The notes beneath the pieces are model-generated. The model was not told the DNA's origin, did no database searches, and was given only the letters and a program-made list of their open reading frames with translations. 64,000 nt of DNA from Druceiella hillmani (lineage: Eukaryota; Arthropoda; Insecta; Lepidoptera; Hepialidae): NCBI GenBank assembly GCA_039881145.1, contig JAYKKI010000052.1:9553501-9617500 (forward strand), given 5' to 3'. A program made the position numbers and the translations under genes. Of the stretch, positions 33,600 to 45,589 are shown one piece after another; position 1 is the stretch's first letter; every line of letters starts with the position of its first letter.

Positions 33600-36480
33600 T
33601 TGCTAACAAAGCAAATTTCCACTTATTTTATGCCTAAACTCAGCAAATTTTACAAATAATTTTGATTACAAAACTACAAGTACAAATTTTACAAAACTGA
33701 CATGTACTTATACAGTCAGGTATTATCATGACGAAAACTCATATATGCTTGCGGAACTCGGATTAAAAGTCTTTCCTAGTGTAAATTTAAAATAAACTAA
33801 TGTAATGTTACATCATAACTTTTCGGTCAGATATTTTTTTCTATTGTTAAAACCTAGAAACAAAGACAGGACAATTTCTTTGACTTTAGTTTATTTTAAT
33901 TTCTAGACTTTAGTCAAATATTTTCTTATTATTATTATGCAATATGGACTTTCAATTTTAGATTCACTGCTTTATAACCTTTGAAAACCAAAAAAAAATT
34001 GTTTCGATCCGCCTAATATACAGAATTCAAATTTCCTTACAGTCAGATCCATTTTTATTTTTAAACGTATCAGATACGAAATATTTGTAATTCATTTTTA
34101 TGATTTTGTATCAAAATATCTCTGAAAAAGGCAACATAAAAAAACCGACAAAAAACGTAAGAAAGAAACGTCACTATGACGTTTAGTATATAAATCACGA
34201 CAAATTATTTGCTTTACTTGTATTCATGTTTTCACATTGCTTGAGGAAGACTTGAAGTCAAATCAAGAAAGAACTTCAAATTCCCTTGGAAATTCTATTC
34301 ACAAAACGTCTATTTGAAATAAATTACTAAGCTTTAGACAAGATTATCTCCTTTATAGCGTATATTTATTGTTCAATACCAAAAATGTTCACAATTTAAA
34401 ACAAACATCAAACAAAATATAGGCAACATTGATAGTAATAGAGTCTGCAATTTCTGGCCATGAAAAAAACTGGGTGATAAAATATTGCCATATATCGGAA
34501 TAATAATTGCCTTATATTAGCCCCTAATATGATCCGTAAATGTAGACAATTTAATAATGATTAATGAAATGCTATGTTACTAGGTAACAAACATATTTTC
34601 AAAATACATGCATGTTACGAATTAATCTTTTTCAAATACCCTTGGAAATTCTTTTCATAAAACGTCCATTTGAAATCAATTACTAAGCTTTAGGCAAACC
34701 GAAGATTATCTCCTTTGTAGCATATATTTACTATTCATTAACAAAAATGTTCACAATTTAAAACAAAGCACTCAAAGTAAAGTTAATATCAAATGCATAT
34801 GAGAACACGGAATACGTACGGTTCCATATTTGTCGATATCCCTTAAAATGTCTAATCAAATGTAAGTATACAGAGTTTTCCACATTTGCAAACCCAAAAA
34901 TAAGCAATTAATATTTCGCAATGAAGTTTGAAAATTGAAAATGGGAAACGGAATCTCAATATATTTTTAAAAAAATTACTCAATGGTATCCAACTCAATG
35001 GGCTGTGAGAAAAAAAGAGTATCTACTTTAAATACATGGGAAAGTACATTAACATACAATTTCTTTTAATTAATTACATATTATTTGAGACTTCAATACG
35101 AACTTTGTTTGTCTCAAAATTCATGCACATAAAAATTCTTCTAAAACCGTGGAAACTACAAAGGTGTAACAAATAGGGGCGAAAACTCAGAGCAAAATGA
35201 CAAAAATGCAAGACTTTCTTCTCTTTCATTTGGCTATGAAACCTCAAAAAAAAGAAAGCTTTCCTTTTTTCTCTTTTTTCCTTTATGTATACGATAAACC
35301 AATAAGTTCTATTTAGCTACATCCAAGGCACATAAGAAAACAAATTATAAAAGCTACGTTTTCGTAAAAAACGTTCTAATAACTTTATAAGTCGGTCGCA
35401 TACTTTCATTTTAATTCTGAAAAATATTACAATACTCCTGAAGTATTATTCTAGCAAGCCGGCTGTGCTTAACTTAAAATTCGGTTAAGAAAACTGGAAC
35501 ACCGACATCGACGGCTTAAAACTTTGAACAAATTCATATTTTCGTCTAGAATATTTACTACAAGTGACTACTATATAAAACACATGAATAAATGACTTAA
35601 TGCAATCACAATAAACATCTGAACAGAGAAATGCTAATGTACAGCTATTATAGAAGAACAAAGAAAATCTAAGAGATATGAAATGTATAATGAATGAGAA
35701 AAGAAAAAAACAGTCTACAAAATTACCTTAGACAGTTAGCAAAAGGAGGCAGGTAATACGACAAAGAATAAAAATTACACGACACAAATGTGTATCCCCA
35801 TTTGTCTGGTGAACCTACTCTCAGCGACCATTGAGGGGATATTTTAAAGTGGCTTCGATCATGGTCTTATCCATGATATAAGATACTTTAGCGGAGTCCA
35901 GATTAAGACCTTACGAATAAATCGTAAAGAAACTTCTTTTCGCGGCTTCCGAACAGAAGAAAAGAGGAAGGCCCCGATAACCTGCGTGATCTTCAAAGAA
36001 ATATGAGGAAACTAGCGGACAAAATGGTGCCTTGAGGTTAAAAAAGTCAACCCCGTGTAACGGGAAAAGACGAGGATTAAGATGAAAAAAGTCTAGTTGA
36101 TTCCACGGTTTGGACGCTTACACAATAAATAAAGCCCCATAGAATATTCCGCATTTAAGGATCAGGTCTATTCCCACCTTTTGAACATCAACTAAAATAA
36201 GGTCGTGTATTGAAAGGTGTGAAAGAAAAAGAAATTGGAGATATTTTTTGTTTGTTTAGTAAATGTATTTTGACAATAATGACGTTAATGCTGTGATGAC
36301 ATAAGAATGTATGACTATATAAGAAACCGGGCACAACAAATCTGTTCGAAATGAAAGAAATAAAATTAAAAAAATTAATGAGCGAAGTAAAAAACAATTA
36401 TTTACATATTCCATGGATCATACAGCGGAAAGAGAACTTCGGCGATATTCGCTTTTCGGTTTATTAGTATTAAATAAAAA
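33600..36480. other. AT-rich DNA with one dispersed duplication
   Basis: Apart from the 34.28/34.63 kb duplication there is no clear element. 35,800-36,180 is richer in G+C. Its plus strand at 35,945-36,030 gives broken 'KKRGRPR' and 'DLQRNMRKLADKMV', which faintly resembles the C-terminal block of a LINE protein, but frames are broken within 90 bp. Confidence 0.35.
34276..34775. repeat. Direct duplication of about 140 bp, 356 bp apart
   Basis: 34,276-34,413 and 34,632-34,775 share 'cccttggaaattct-ttca', 'aaaacgtc-atttgaaat', 'attactaagctttag', 'gattatctcctttrtagc' and 'aaaatgttcacaatttaaaa', with several indels. Confidence 0.88.
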
Positions 36481-36487
36481 TATTGTT

Positions 36488-36728
36488 CACAATTAAATGA
36501 AACTACGTGATGTAGTATTATTTCTACTTTCTTTAATTTCTTTACCACGACCTAAGTTTCGTTGTGTTACAACATCTTCATGTGGCAAAGATATTAGCAA
36601 AGATGTTGTAATACAACGAAACCTAGGTCGTGGTAAAAAAATTAAAGAAAGTAAAAATAATACTACATCACGTAGTTTCATTTAATTGTGAATAATGAAT
36701 TTCTACAAAATTAACGCCAAATATATTC
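36488..36728 (+). mobile_element. Fold-back hammerhead retroelement, copy with tail right
   Basis: The two arms are joined by a shortened centre, with the tail 'gtgaataatgaatttctac...aacgccaaatatattc' on the right. The 12-bp target-site duplication 'aaaaatattgtt' lies at 36,476-36,487 and 36,729-36,740. The centre is deleted so that the right arm lacks CCACCTGA, and the left-arm ribozyme (minus strand) has lost C3. The mirrored 62-codon frames at 36,493-36,685 are artefacts of the palindrome. Confidence 0.88.
36545..36585 (-). ncRNA. Degenerate hammerhead ribozyme motif
   Basis: On the minus strand it reads CCAC, ATGAAGA, GTTG-taaca-CAAC, GAAACTTAGGTC, GTGG. The invariant C3 of the CUGANGA box is A, which should abolish cleavage. 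The stem III pair is also weakened. Confidence 0.6.
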
Positions 36729-36739
36729 AAAAATATTGT

Positions 36740-37940
36740 TTATAATAAAATAAGTCTCACATGTAATGATAATTGTCATGTCTTTATATAACCTTTATTA
36801 TAGTATCATCGTTATCATTCAGTAGATTAACCTGCATTTAAACAATTATACTGAAATAATATTTATTGCCAATAATATAATGAAACTTTGCTTATTTCTT
36901 TGTTTTCCGTTTACGCTTAAACGACTTATGGATTTGAAGAAACATTATAATTTACAAGAGCAAAGAAGCGAACGTAAACGTTAAAACAAACTATACCTGC
37001 AAACGAGAAACTGAATTTGCTGCCAAAACTATAGAAAAGTTCACGACGATGTATACCTATAGTCAGTATGTGAGACACAACAATAATAAACAATATTTTT
37101 ATTGCTGAACTTCATTTTCATGCATTCATGTTGTGAAAACTTACGAATCTTTTTGTACATAAATTTCTCTGTTGGCAAATAAATATATAAAAATAGTGTT
37201 AAATAAAGGATAACCATTTATCCTTGCATATATTTATGCGACACCTACGTGTTTTGATCGGAGCAGGAAGTCTAGTGGCTGGAGTGTTTACATGCATGAG
37301 GTGAAAAGAAAGGGAAGGAATCTGCTTAAAGTATCATGTCGTGCCCGGTAGTGCTAAGCGAGTCGTCATGAAGTGCAGACGTATATTTTGAAAAGCGATA
37401 TTATTTTTATTTCTATTGTGTTAACTCGTAAGTAAATAGCCGTATTGAAATCTATAAGTATTTCTTTAAAGGAAAATGTTTTAATTTACCAATAGATATC
37501 GCCAGGAAAGCGTTACAAGCTCTTGAAAACACTATGAAAATTTGGCTGCATTTCATTTATCAATACTCTTAAAATTAATTCTTGTATACTAATTTATTTT
37601 AAAAGAAAAATTAATATACAATTATATCACCTTTTAAACATTTTATTTACAATAAACCAGGGAATGGAATAGAATTCCAAAGTCTACAGTTATTACACCA
37701 CATGGACTACTTAAAAATCCTGAAAGTTCTATATGTTGAATGTTTTGTTCTTTTACGTATTCTGGCAGCATATCCATGGATATCACCAAGATCGGATATT
37801 TAATAAATTTATTACAAACAATGATTTGTTTATTATCGTTATTAGATTTTACATAAATACTTCTTCGAAAAATTTTACCATCATGTCATTTGATAGTTTT
37901 CAATTTTACGAGTAAACTGAGTCGCCGATTTAAATTATTT
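36740..37940. other. Unassigned sequence
   Basis: 37,230-37,400 is of mixed composition ('tttgatcggagcaggaagtc', 'gtcgtgcccggtagtgctaa') without an open frame. The rest is AT-rich. No element is recognised. Confidence 0.4.
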
Positions 37941-37944
37941 TTTA

Positions 37945-38470
37945 GCGTTCCCTACATGAAATGAAAAATAACGGAACCCTTATAAGGTCACTCACACGTC
38001 TGTCCGTCAGTCCATAACAGCTCTTTGTCTCAGAAAGCGCCTGACATAGAAACTTGAATTTTGACATAATTAGAAAACACATAAATCCTCTTATCTCAAA
38101 AGCTTAAACTCAAAAATATTCACTTAAAAATTAAGTACCCTAATTTTTTTTAGTGTCTTGTTTATTATGAGGTTCGAGAAGGGTTTGAAAGGACTATTTA
38201 TAATGGTCTCAAAATTATGTTTTATATAATTTTAGTTATCATATCTACAAATACATACTGAAAAATAAGCAAAAAATATTTTCCCCTCGCTTTCATTTCC
38301 AAAACCACTCACCCTAAAATTAGTAAAGTAATATATAAGTTTTCAGAAGCTCATGTAAAGATTGTAAAAAAACTATAGCGATAATTCCAGATGCTGTAAT
38401 TTTTAAATATGCATTTTTAAAATTTGTTCTCATGCTTATGAAAGAAATAGTAGGCAATATATGTAGGTTT
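37945..38470 (+). repeat. Family A repeat, fuller copy
   Basis: It opens with 'gttccctacatg', 'aataacggaacccttataag', 'gtcactcacacgtctgtccg', then 'catagaaacttgaattttg'. It continues through 'ccctcgctttcatttccaaa', 'accactcaccctaaaattag' and 'aaaaactatagcgataattc', and ends near 'agtaggcaatat'. The block 'aaaactatagcga' followed by 'ttataatttttta' and 'gtaggcaatat' recurs in copies at 38.8, 43.2, 46.1 and 61.9 kb. About 520 bp. There is no coding content, and the class is unknown. Confidence 0.65.
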
Positions 38471-38739
38471 TTCTATATTCCCAGCCCATTTTCTCCCATG
38501 CAACACAGAACTTAAAATTTGGCATAGTAATACATATTGTTAACCCACGTATTATGCATTAACTTTTTAAAAATATACATATGTATATTTTTTAAAAATT
38601 AGTTCGTAAGAATCAAAGAGAGACAACCATAAGAAACTGTTTCTTACACTTTATGTATCAAGTGAGCTTATTATGTGACGAATACAAAAAGATTTTTTCA
38701 TAATTTTCAATCACATAGTTAAAAAATATTCGAAAAATA

Positions 38740-38940
38740 TTAGTTCTTCTTTATTTCTGAGACTACTGAGCCAGAAATCATGAAAAAGAGGGTAGTAAAA
38801 TCTGACTAAAATATGACAGGAAAACTATAGCGATTTTCCAAGATCTTAGGATTGTTTTAATATGCATCATATTTTTACGTATATGAAGAATACAGTAGGC
38901 AATATATTTACGTTATGAAAAATTAATATTTGTAAATAGT
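38740..38940 (+). repeat. Family A repeat, 3' part
   Basis: Contains 'ctactgagccagaaatcatg', 'atctgactaaaatatgacag', 'gaaaactatagcgattttcc', 'aagatcttagg' and 'cagtaggcaatat'. It lies about 270 bp after the end of the fuller copy, so two insertions or a duplication occurred here. Confidence 0.65.
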
Positions 38941-39169
38941 TTAATGGATATTCCATGTACCCTTAAATGTTTATAAGTTCCTAAATTTGTACTAAATGCT
39001 CGTAGTGCTAAATGCTCGTAGAGGTCTGCTCGTGTTTGGTAGATTTTTTTAATTAAGCCGGACGTGTAAGACGAATTTAAAAATATCCTCTGCAGGTGAC
39101 AGGGTTTAATGTTTTAAACGTTATTAGTCATATTATGATACAAAACATTCTTATTAATATTGTAATATT

Positions 39170-39354
39170 GAATGTATTTGCTGTTAATTGTATAGAAATT
39201 CATACTTCTTAATTAAATGAAACTACGTGATGTAGTATTATTTCTACTTTCTTTAAGTTCTTTACCACGACCTAGGTTTCGTTGTATTACAACATCTTCA
39301 GGTGGGCTATTAGCATCTTTGCTAATACATCACGTAGTTTCATTTAATTGTTGG
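39170..39354 (-). mobile_element. Fold-back hammerhead retroelement, copy with arm deletion
   Basis: In minus orientation the tail is on the left ('gaatgtatttgctgttaatt', 'agaaattcat'). The left arm is complete. The right arm is mostly deleted from just past the centre to 'acatcacgtagtttcattta'. The 15-bp target-site duplication 'taatattgtaatatt' lies at 39,155-39,169 and 39,355-39,369. This is the longest duplication in the family. Confidence 0.88.
39265..39305 (-). ncRNA. Hammerhead ribozyme motif (type I), intact core
   Basis: The minus strand gives the same 41-nt core as the copy at 32,411-32,451: CCAC, CTGAAGA, T, GTTG-taata-CAAC, GAAACC, TA, GGTC, GTGG. All conserved core residues are present. 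As most of the opposing arm is deleted here, a transcript of this copy could fold the ribozyme without competition from a complementary arm. Confidence 0.75.
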
Positions 39355-39619
39355 TAATATTGTAATATTATATAAGGTCAAAAGTAATCTGACAAGTTTG
39401 AAAATATTACAGTAAACAATAAAATACATTTTACTAATAATTACATATACTATAAACTTTCTTAACACCCAATTTTGGTAAATTATGTTACCACGACAGC
39501 AAAACGAACAAAATATAAAAAATCTAAAACTTCTGATACTTTTAGAGTACATATTTTGGACTAAAATTAACAATTTATTTATCTGCTCATCCAATCGCTT
39601 AAAATATAAATACATTTTT

Positions 39620-39775
39620 AGAGCTTAATAATAAACGCAACATGTAGACTTATCTTGGATTACACTTATATTTACTTGAGAACCAGCATTCTCCATACAT
39701 TACAAGAATTTCCATTCTTCGGTATTATTTCTACAGTCACAATTGTCGTAGTGGTCATTTCCGCGCATTAAATCG
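39620..39775. other. Unassigned spacer
   Basis: AT-rich. No feature was seen. Confidence 0.4.
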
Positions 39776-39779
39776 CTAA

Positions 39780-40030
39780 ATTCTATTTCCTTTAGATGAA
39801 GGTCGATTTATTCGCTCGACAGAGCGTACGAAATTGAACAAATTTAGTACAATTTTACACGGTTCGTATTAAATATTAACATGGGAGTGACAATATGATT
39901 GATTATGGCTACTTTCGCCCCTGTTCACTCGCCCTTCGTCTGGACGGATGTAATGGGAGGGGGTTGTAGCGGATCGGCCTGACACCTGTCACTCGCTTTA
40001 ATTCCCGTTTAGTACGTGAAGCGTACTTAC
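39780..40030. other. GC-richer unique block, possible regulatory element
   Basis: Contains 'attcgctcgacagagcgtac', 'ctcgcccttcgtctggacgg' and 'gtagcggatcggcctgacac'. It also has a G-run 'gggagggggttg' and the small inverted motif 'gtacgtgaagcgtac'. No open frame and no second copy in the window. Confidence 0.25.
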
Positions 40031-40039
40031 CACAATAGC

Positions 40040-42175
40040 TGTGTATTTAATTTTGAAAAATGAAATGAGCTTTTATATTAGTACCCACTTTTGCCGCATA
40101 GCTGTATATTTTTTTTCATTTTTACGACGGAGTTTTTCTGCAGTAATAATATCTTATTCTCAAAATCAGCCTGGAACGGGATCGAAATCTTAACTTAAAT
40201 TTAAGCTGAATCGTTTGTCTCAAAAATTATTATTCATCAGTTTTAAGCGCATGCTTAGTGCTTGAGTGCTAATAATGAAATTGCATATTTTTAAGAAAAC
40301 GTTTGAATGTAAAATCTACTTTTGATTCTAATCTGTATCTCAAGCATTGTGTGAATGAAGTCTAATTCAAATCAGTCCAGTATTTTATAAGCCATGTTCA
40401 AACAAATAAGCAAACACGAACAGACAGACAAAATGTCACTTACTACTTTCTAAAATATTTAGAAGAGATAAAAGGTAGCTCAAATTTTAAACTGATCCTC
40501 AAGAACTATTTTAGTGACAATTTTATTTTAATCAGTCTAGTATTTTTAACATCATACGCGAACAAACAGACGAACAAAAATTATAAAAAATGGGTTATGG
40601 ATTCCGCTTAAATAGCACATTTTGTTATGTTCACATTTTCTTCAGTTTGCAGACTAATCTTTGGCAAAGTTTATCAATACATATTATAAAAAAAGTTCCC
40701 CATCTTATCCCGCTGTAAGTATGTTCACAATCTTCTCAAAATAGATCGATTGCCGAAATAGATTTAAATTATATTTTATCTGAACTAAACAACCCATGAT
40801 ATTAAAATCGTAAAAAAAACCAAACGCCCGGGAAACCTCACTGATATGTTTATCGGGACAATTCCATCGACTTAATATTCCAATTAGAATGACTCCTGTA
40901 TCCAGTGAATTGTGTTTCCCGATTATCATCGACAACACACGGAACAGAACATTAAACGTTGCTTATTTGGATCTTAGCGTCGTTTAATGTTTTTCACCTG
41001 ATCATTTATCCTTAGTCCCACAACGTATCACATCTAAACATAATCTTTTCATTCTGGCACTTGGAGGTTAGACGCTTTAGATACTTTTAACGTTGCGTAC
41101 AAAAAATACTTCACTGTCTACATCTGAACTTATATGTACCCGTCTGGTTACTGTCTACGTCTGAACTTATATGTACCCGTACAAACTAGTACCGTATTGT
41201 TAATAATAGTACAGTTAAGAGTTGTTCGTACAATTGATATCATAGAGAGAACTTGAATCGTAATCAAAGCGGTAATTGTTGTTGGTGTCACTTAATTCTA
41301 AACCTTGCCAGCCGTCATATAATATACAACAAATTTAGAATACTAATATTTTATAAACTTAAGTGTAAACCTTAACTAACAATAAATACCAAGCATAACG
41401 CCACCCCAAAAAGGTGTCAAAATTTATTTCAAATTAACTTAACAAGAATTAGAAACCACGTTATTTATTTTTTTCATTTCACCCTTGTCAACATGTTAGG
41501 CTTAATAATTCGTGACGATAAATATATACATCAAAAAATATACCTGGTAAAATAAACTAACAGAAAGAAAAATAATATTGTAATACATGGATATGTACAT
41601 AACACGTTCAAGTATTTGCGTAAAGACATAGCTTATATGTTTACCTACTATAGCAGAGTAGGGTGTTTCATTCGTTCATCAAAACAGCTTTCGTCAATCA
41701 AACATCAGTTCGAAACTTATATACGGAACAATTTTTGCCAAAGTACTCATAGCATATGATATATTTTTTTTAAAGATTTGGATTAATTTAATTTCAGGTA
41801 ACAAAACGCTATCTGATGAAAGTTAGCTCTAACGTCGCTTAAAATGTTCTCTATGTAAACAATATTTTCCATTTCGGTTTTAGGAATTAGAAGTAAAGAT
41901 AAAACAAAAAAGTAATCCATGCCTTTGGTACTGAAAGGTTTATATTTTGCCTTGGCTACAGACAATGCTTTGTTGACCACCATAGCGAATGAAACATCGA
42001 AAGGAGTTGTAATCTGAGAAATCGATTTCACATACTTTATCTTTAACTTCCTAACATAGTAATAGTAAGCAAATTATATAACTCACTTTTATTCACTTCC
42101 AATTGCCGTATCAATTTAACACTTTGCATAAGTTATGTAATTCTAATGACAGTACATAAATATGGAACCATCGAA
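40040..42175. other. Unassigned sequence with repeat echoes
   Basis: 40,330-40,440 and 40,500-40,600 both carry 'atcagtc-agtattttt' and 'aacagacagacaaaa'-type phrases, the usual tail of insect non-coding repeats, but boundaries are unclear. The minus frame at 41,783-42,031 (82 codons, containing 'NKALSVAKAKYKPF') has a less biased residue mix than most here but matches no family I know. Confidence 0.35.
41113..41180. repeat. 37-bp tandem duplication
   Basis: 'actgtctacatctgaactta' + 'tatgtacccgt' occurs twice in tandem with one substitution. Confidence 0.92.
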
Positions 42176-42179
42176 CTGA

Positions 42180-42545
42180 TATAATGATGAAGGAAAGAGA
42201 TAATCATAAGAACTTCTTAATAATCTATGACCATCTCATTTTGTTCTCAACCATAAACCTGTCAAGTTTAAATTCGTTTGACTTGTCTCAAAGAACACTT
42301 TGGTTAAGTATTGTAACAGGATGGATTGAATAATGGAAGAGAGAGGTGGTCATGAGAACTTCTCAACGGACAACAGTAAACCCATCGAGTTTGAGCTCGT
42401 TTTACTTGTCTGAATTAACCCTTTGATTGTAACCAGGAAGGTCTGATTATGGATGAGAAAGACGGTCATGGGAACTTCGCAACGGTTAACAGTAAACTCA
42501 TTAAGCATAGGTTCCTTTGATTTGTCTCAATGAATCCATTGGTTA
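42180..42545. repeat. Degenerate tandem repeat, about 120 bp x 3
   Basis: Each unit has 'gat-atggaagaaagag', 'ggtcatgagaacttctcaac', 'ggacaacagtaaaccca', 'tttgacttgtctcaatgaa' and 'cctttggttataa'. The first unit (from 42,180) is the most diverged. Confidence 0.8.
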
Positions 42546-42575
42546 TAAAAACGTGTTTTTAGTTTCTGTTTAAAC

Positions 42576-42757
42576 CGGAAGTTCCAAACTTTTTTTCTCG
42601 TTGACTACTTTCAAAATTTTATTGGTTTCGGGGACCCTACGCTGCTACATTTCTACCATATTCCCAAATACAAATTTTTTTTCACGCCAACGTAAACCCC
42701 CGTCGAGTGCCCCGTGGACCCCTGGAGGATCCACCAGGACCATTTTAGGAATCACTG
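42576..42757 (+). mobile_element. hAT-type non-autonomous element remnant
   Basis: The left end reads 'gttccaaactttttttctcg', then 'ttgactactttcaaaatttt'. The right end reads 'gtggacccctggaggatcca', 'ccaggaccattttaggaatc', 'actg'. These match the common hAT-type ends 'cagtGgTTCccAAActttttt' and 'GGAcccctGGaggtCcac...agGaAtCACTG'. The termini pair as imperfect inverted repeats (caGTGaTTCCtaAAatgg against -GTTCC-AAActtt). The 5' terminal few bases are decayed. No transposase. Confidence 0.6.
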
Positions 42758-42867
42758 GTTTAAACTATATATTTTATCAATTATCAATATTTATATCTGG
42801 TACAAATTTTTTTAAAATTAATTATCGTATCATAACAAGTCGAAATAGAAAGGTTTTCAATTTATCC

Positions 42868-42868
<1 letters not shown>

Positions 42869-42918
<50 letters not shown>
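42869..42918. repeat. (TA)n microsatellite
   Basis: About 24 TA units. The C-terminal (YI)n part of the frame at 42,601-42,930 comes from it. Confidence 0.95.
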
Positions 42919-42920
<2 letters not shown>

Positions 42921-43119
42921 TAATATTTAAAAATTATTTACAATTTAGTTTTGGTAAAAAACGCTCTGAAAAATTGCACAAAAGTAGTAGTTTCACTACA
43001 ATTTTAATTTAATTTAAAAAACGCATCGCGCATAACAAATCTGAAAAAAATTTAAAAGCACAATCTAGTGCTTCAGTTCTATATTTTGTCAAAATTTTAC
43101 GTGTAATTAGTTTATGGCA

Positions 43120-43430
43120 GGGAATACAAAAATATTTATTTCACAATTTTAAATTGCAATTTTAAAAATAAAATTGTAATAAATATGCGATTCCCCTTCA
43201 GTTACTTCCGAAATGGGTTAACCAAAAATCATGCAAAAAACATCATTTGTAATATCTGACTAAAAGGTTACAAGAAAATTGTAGAATGATCCTAGATCTT
43301 ATAATTCTTTAATAAATTAGTTATCTTATCATAACGAGTTATTTAAGAAAAATTCCTAGATTCTTTAAAAAAATCACCACGTTTTAATGACTGCGAAAGA
43401 TGTAGTAGGCAATAGATAGTGCCCCCAAAT
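43120..43430 (+). repeat. Family A repeat, 3' part
   Basis: Contains 'gcgattccccttcagttact', 'aaccaaaaatcatgcaaaaa', 'atctgactaaaaggttacaa', 'gaaaattgtagaatgatcct', 'agatcttataattcttt' and 'gtagtaggcaatag'. Confidence 0.65.
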
Positions 43431-43439
43431 GTGCCTACC

Positions 43440-45090
43440 CCTCGTAGTACGATTTCTATTCGTACATGACAAGTTTTATTAGTTATATCTTTAAAATAAA
43501 TCATATTTTCTTTTTCCCAGTTGGATCGTACGTAAGTAACACATAAATAAACGACAGGAAAATGTATTTTAATTTCAAAAACTACAACTTCTATTTATAA
43601 ATATTAATATGTTACCGGCTACAATATAAGTCTCGAGGAATGTTAGAAGCGTAACCTGATAACATCGATCGGACAGATTACGTAATAATAACGCTGCCGT
43701 CTAGCTCTTAAAATTAAGAGCTTACTTTAACAGCGCCTTGTCAGAGCCTGGTAACTTGTAGGCGCTGTGTCAGATCGTTCAATAATCGTGACGACTTTCT
43801 ACCGACTTTCCAGACTTTTTTGCGTAAATAAAGAATATTATATAAGACGACAACTAGTATTCAGACTCGCTGCTTAGACACATTTGCTGCTTAGACATAT
43901 TTTTGTTAGGTAATATTTTTGAATTGTTTAGATACATACGTCCGTTTGAAACGTTCCTATTTTTACTTTCGAGCGATTAGAAAGAATTATGGTATTCGCC
44001 CCAACAAATGGAATTCGATATCCTCATTGGGATTTTTCTGTAGTACTAATGGTGTGTTATATATTTAGAAATTAAAAAAATCCAAATCTGCCTGTCCATT
44101 GCACAGACTAATACGTAAAATTTGAATCGATTTAGATCACATTTTATTTTCCAGAATTTTTTAAATATAAAATATTATGGTTGGAAAAAAATTAAATCAG
44201 GGTATTATTTTATTGTTTATTAAAAAATAATTGTAAGAAAATATCAAAAATAAAAAAGGGAATAAAGAGGAGGAGCGAGAATACCCGCACAAAAGGTTGA
44301 GAACAGTCGCCGAGCATCAAAAAAGGGAGTTTTGTAGAAAATTGTTTGTAGAAATTAAATTATTCCGTAAATGATTGTAAAAATCAGTATACATCTATTC
44401 TGATAGCTAACCAATCAATAAAAAAAAAGAATCATCAAAATTGGTCAAGCATTGCGACCTGTAGCATGTCCTCATTCGTACCTATGTGTACGTATGAACG
44501 AGCATACAAATCAACGGAACGAGATAGACGTCATTTTTCAAAGGCAAATTTAAATCATTATAAATATTTTTAAAAGTTAATAATACTACCATTTTTTAGA
44601 TGATAACCTAAACCCTTTTTCCAAATCGCTGTATTAAAAGTTGGTTACTTATAAGAATAGGAGTTGTAATTACTTTTCTCACTAGAACTTGCACCTACAA
44701 CCGTTTTATTTTCTATAAAATGCATCAGACCCTTGTCTTGAAATTTTATGCATTATTAGTACTTTAGGAGCCAAATGAAATGCTGAAACCCGTTTTTTTA
44801 TATAAAATGTGAAAAAAAATTAAGTAACCTCTCATATGATACTGAAATTAATTACGCACTTTCATAGAGGAAGGGCAGGAATTGATAATGATGTGAGTAA
44901 CGTTGCAATGATTATTGCTTTATGAGCGTAAAAGGCAATAATTTTATAGCCCAAGAATAAAATAATAAAATGAAATTGAGTTATGACTCCACAAAAAACA
45001 CATACTCATAAGCTTGTGTTTCGTTATAATGTATGTGCAGTTTAGCCGTACCGTTTATTTTTATACGATCTATTCATTTGAGATAATATA
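43440..45090. other. Unassigned sequence
   Basis: 43,620-43,870 is richer in G+C ('ataacgctgccgtctagctc', 'acagcgccttgtcagagcct') without an open frame. 44,400-44,530 has generic repeat phrases ('aatcatcaaaattggtcaag'). The rest is AT-rich. Confidence 0.35.
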
Positions 45091-45094
45091 TTTA

Positions 45095-45480
45095 AATACT
45101 AGCTGTGCACGCATCTTTGTTCGCGTGGGTTCGCAATAAGAATAGTTATTAGGATTTTTTCTCACCTAGAACTCTAAGAGCATACAGTTTACTAAAAACG
45201 CTAATATCGTGAGAGTAAAAACATCATGATATTCACCAAATCAGAGTTTTATTAACCTATAATACCCAGATAAAAGGTTGTCCGGGGGTATAAACTATTT
45301 CCATGCTAAATTTCATCAAAATACGTTCAGTAGATTTTGCTGATTGAAGAACAAATTAGCAGACAGACGAAAATTCTAAAAACAGGTTTTCTTGCTTCTG
45401 TTGTCATTTTATACGCTAAATCAATCACTTTTTTTTAAATATTTTCCATGTGCAGAATTCAATCTTACAATTTTATTACA
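45095..45480 (+). repeat. Family B repeat, fuller copy
   Basis: Opens 'actagctgtgcacgcatctt', 'tgttcgcgtgggttcg'. It then has 'gggggtataaactatttcca', 'aatttcatcaaaatacgttc', 'agtagattttgctgattgaa', 'gaacaaattagcagacagac', and ends 'aaatattttccatgtgcaga'. I know this type from moth genomes, where it reads 'ctagctgtgcccgcgacttcgt...'. Its end is shared with 53,965-54,190. No coding content. Confidence 0.65.
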
Positions 45481-45589
45481 TACATAGATTATAATCACTG
45501 CTTTTAAAATATCGGAAATCGACTGTTCTTTCTACTTTCTGAAATTTAAGACATCTTTAGTTAAACTTGTAATGTGCTTTTTAGGATTA

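Noticed and set aside
35930..36060. Possible LINE C-terminal block ('KKRGRPR', 'DLQRNMRKLADKMV')
   Set aside because: The match needs frame changes within 90 bp and covers too few conserved positions. Mentioned only in the regional note.
36493..36685. Mirror-image 62-codon frames starting 'MKLRDVVLFLLSL' on both strands, also at 50,778-51,008 and 59,401-59,610
   Set aside because: They are by-products of the palindromic fold-back element. The frame breaks in other copies, and the same DNA is explained by the ribozyme and arm pairing.
41783..42031. Minus-strand 82-codon frame containing 'NKALSVAKAKYKPFSTKG'
   Set aside because: The residue mix looks somewhat protein-like, but I recognise no family and see no splice or start context. 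Left as an unassigned note.
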